The notes under the pieces were generated by a model that worked only from the letters and a program-made list of their open reading frames with translations, was not told the origin of the DNA and did not search any database. A DNA stretch of 64,000 nt. Origin: Peribacillus sp. ACCC06369. Its GTDB lineage: Bacteria; Bacillota; Bacilli; Bacillales; DSM-1321. The DNA lies in contig NZ_JAUCEN010000002.1 in assembly GCF_030348945.1 (NCBI RefSeq), forward strand, positions 3,410,001-3,474,000. The letters run 5' to 3'. Within the stretch, counting starts at the first letter, position 1. Every line of letters begins with the position of its first letter. Shown here piece by piece: positions 63,422 to 64,000 of the stretch. The translations under genes were made by a program, and so were the position numbers.

Positions 63422-64000
63422 TTATGAATGAATGGCAAGTCCATCGACAGCAAGCGCCGCCTCTCCGATTGCTTCAGAAAGACTTGGGTGTGGATGAATT
63501 GTCTTGGCTACCTCCCAAGGTGTCGCATCAAGCACTTTTGCAAGTCCCGCTTCTGAAATCATATCCGTAACATGTGGACCGATCATATGAACGCCCAGTA
63601 TATCATCCGTTTTCTTATCTGCAATGATTTTGACAAAACCATCCGCTTCCCCGAAAACCAGGGCCTTACCAACTGCACGGAATGGGAATTTTCCAATTTT
63701 AAGCTCATAGCCTTCCTTTTTTGCCTGTTCTTCCGTCAAACCGACACTTGCCGCTTCAGGGCTTGAATACACACATTTTGAAATGAGCGAATAATCCAAG
63801 CGTTCCGGTTTTTGGCCTGCCATATGTTCAACGGCAGTAATACCTTCATGGGAGGCAACGTGAGCCAATTGCAGACCGCCGATACAATCACCGATCGCAT
63901 AGATATGCGTTTCCTTCGTTTGAAAGAAGTCATTGGTTTCAATAAAACCTTTTTCTTTCACAATTTCTGTATTTTCAAGGCCGATCCCTTCAACATTTGC
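63422..64000 (-). CDS. lpdV: Dihydrolipoyl dehydrogenase of the BKD complex, 5' part missing
   Basis: The E3 flavoenzyme reoxidises the lipoamide of BkdB. Only the C-terminal 192 residues are in the window; the frame stays open to the right edge. Visible are part of the FAD-binding domain (ETHIYAIGDCIGGLQLAHVASHEG), the central linker and the dimerisation domain with the catalytic His-Glu in KTIHPHPSLSEAIGEAAL. The two redox cysteines lie outside. Assigned to the bkd paralogue (LpdV) because it directly precedes bkdAA. Confidence 0.92.
   Translation of the reverse strand, partial: ANVEGIGLENTEIVKEKGFIETNDFFQTKETHIYAIGDCIGGLQLAHVASHEGITAVEHMAGQKPERLDYSLISKCVYSSPEAASVGLTEEQAKKEGYELKIGKFPFRAVGKALVFGEADGFVKIIADKKTDDILGVHMIGPHVTDMISEAGLAKVLDATPWEVAKTIHPHPSLSEAIGEAALAVDGLAIHS

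Overview
The window is a low-to-moderate GC chromosomal segment of an endospore-forming Bacillaceae. The reasons are a spoVA cluster, dacF-spoIIAA-spoIIAB-sigF, spoIIM, racA, mciZ and a YjcZ-type peptide, together with a gene order that follows the yqi-yqj-yqk-ypu stretch of Bacillus subtilis. A Peribacillus/Bacillus simplex-like host is a guess from overall similarity and was not tested. I see no rRNA, tRNA, CRISPR array, prophage or complete insertion sequence.

Layout, left to right. (1) 1-3.4 kb: 3'-truncated scpA, a 30-residue YjcZ-type peptide, a DUF309 gene, a stand-alone ribT, and ypuA with a repeat-rich upstream region. (2) 3.4-8.1 kb, minus strand: spoVAA-spoVAB-spoVAEA-spoVAF followed by lysA. 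The usual spoVAC, spoVAD and spoVAEB are absent between spoVAB and spoVAEA. (3) 8.3-18.4 kb: an NCS2 purine permease, then, read on the minus strand, fur, yqzK, xerD, deoB-pupG-pdp and dacF-spoIIAA-spoIIAB-sigF. (4) 18.5-31 kb: spoIIM, endoQ-nudF, mciZ, an aldo/keto reductase, ohr/ohrR, YqkE/YqkD/YqkB-type genes, the SOS cassette uvrX-yolD, an NlpC/P60 hydrolase, a lipoprotein and an SDR. (5) 31-45 kb: a metallo-beta-lactamase-fold (MBL) hydrolase, T-box-proC, racA, an ABC importer of unknown substrate, a squalene/phytoene-synthase-family gene, rnz, zwf, gndA and dinB. (6) 45-64 kb, mostly minus strand: a decayed CheW-like gene, an M20 peptidase, the acyl-CoA carboxylase beta subunit with methylmalonyl-CoA epimerase, Prli42, an L,D-transpeptidase, an ArAE-type membrane protein, an arginine-type ABC importer, bacilliredoxin, mutA-mutB-meaB, and the bkd branched-chain keto-acid dehydrogenase genes up to a truncated lpdV.

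Functional themes. Sporulation: motif-based promoter candidates for sigma-H (spoIIA, racA), sigma-F (dacF), sigma-E (spoIIM, mciZ) and sigma-G (spoVA) can be read directly. Catabolism: the bkd complex turns valine and isoleucine keto acids into acyl-CoAs. The carboxylase, epimerase and B12-dependent mutase with its MeaB chaperone would carry the resulting propionyl-CoA to succinyl-CoA. Nucleoside salvage (deoB-pupG-pdp plus the permease) and the oxidative pentose phosphate pathway (zwf, gndA) are also present.

The most unusual structures are two related non-coding elements, at about 23.62-24.20 kb and 53.56-53.90 kb. Each is bracketed by two copies of its own local terminator hairpin, and the two elements share an 87-nt core (80 of 87 positions identical by my alignment), a hairpin with a compensatory base-pair change, and a common right end. 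The first also carries about twelve T-tracts spaced roughly 20.5 bp apart. They look like an undescribed or little-described terminator-targeting repeat element.
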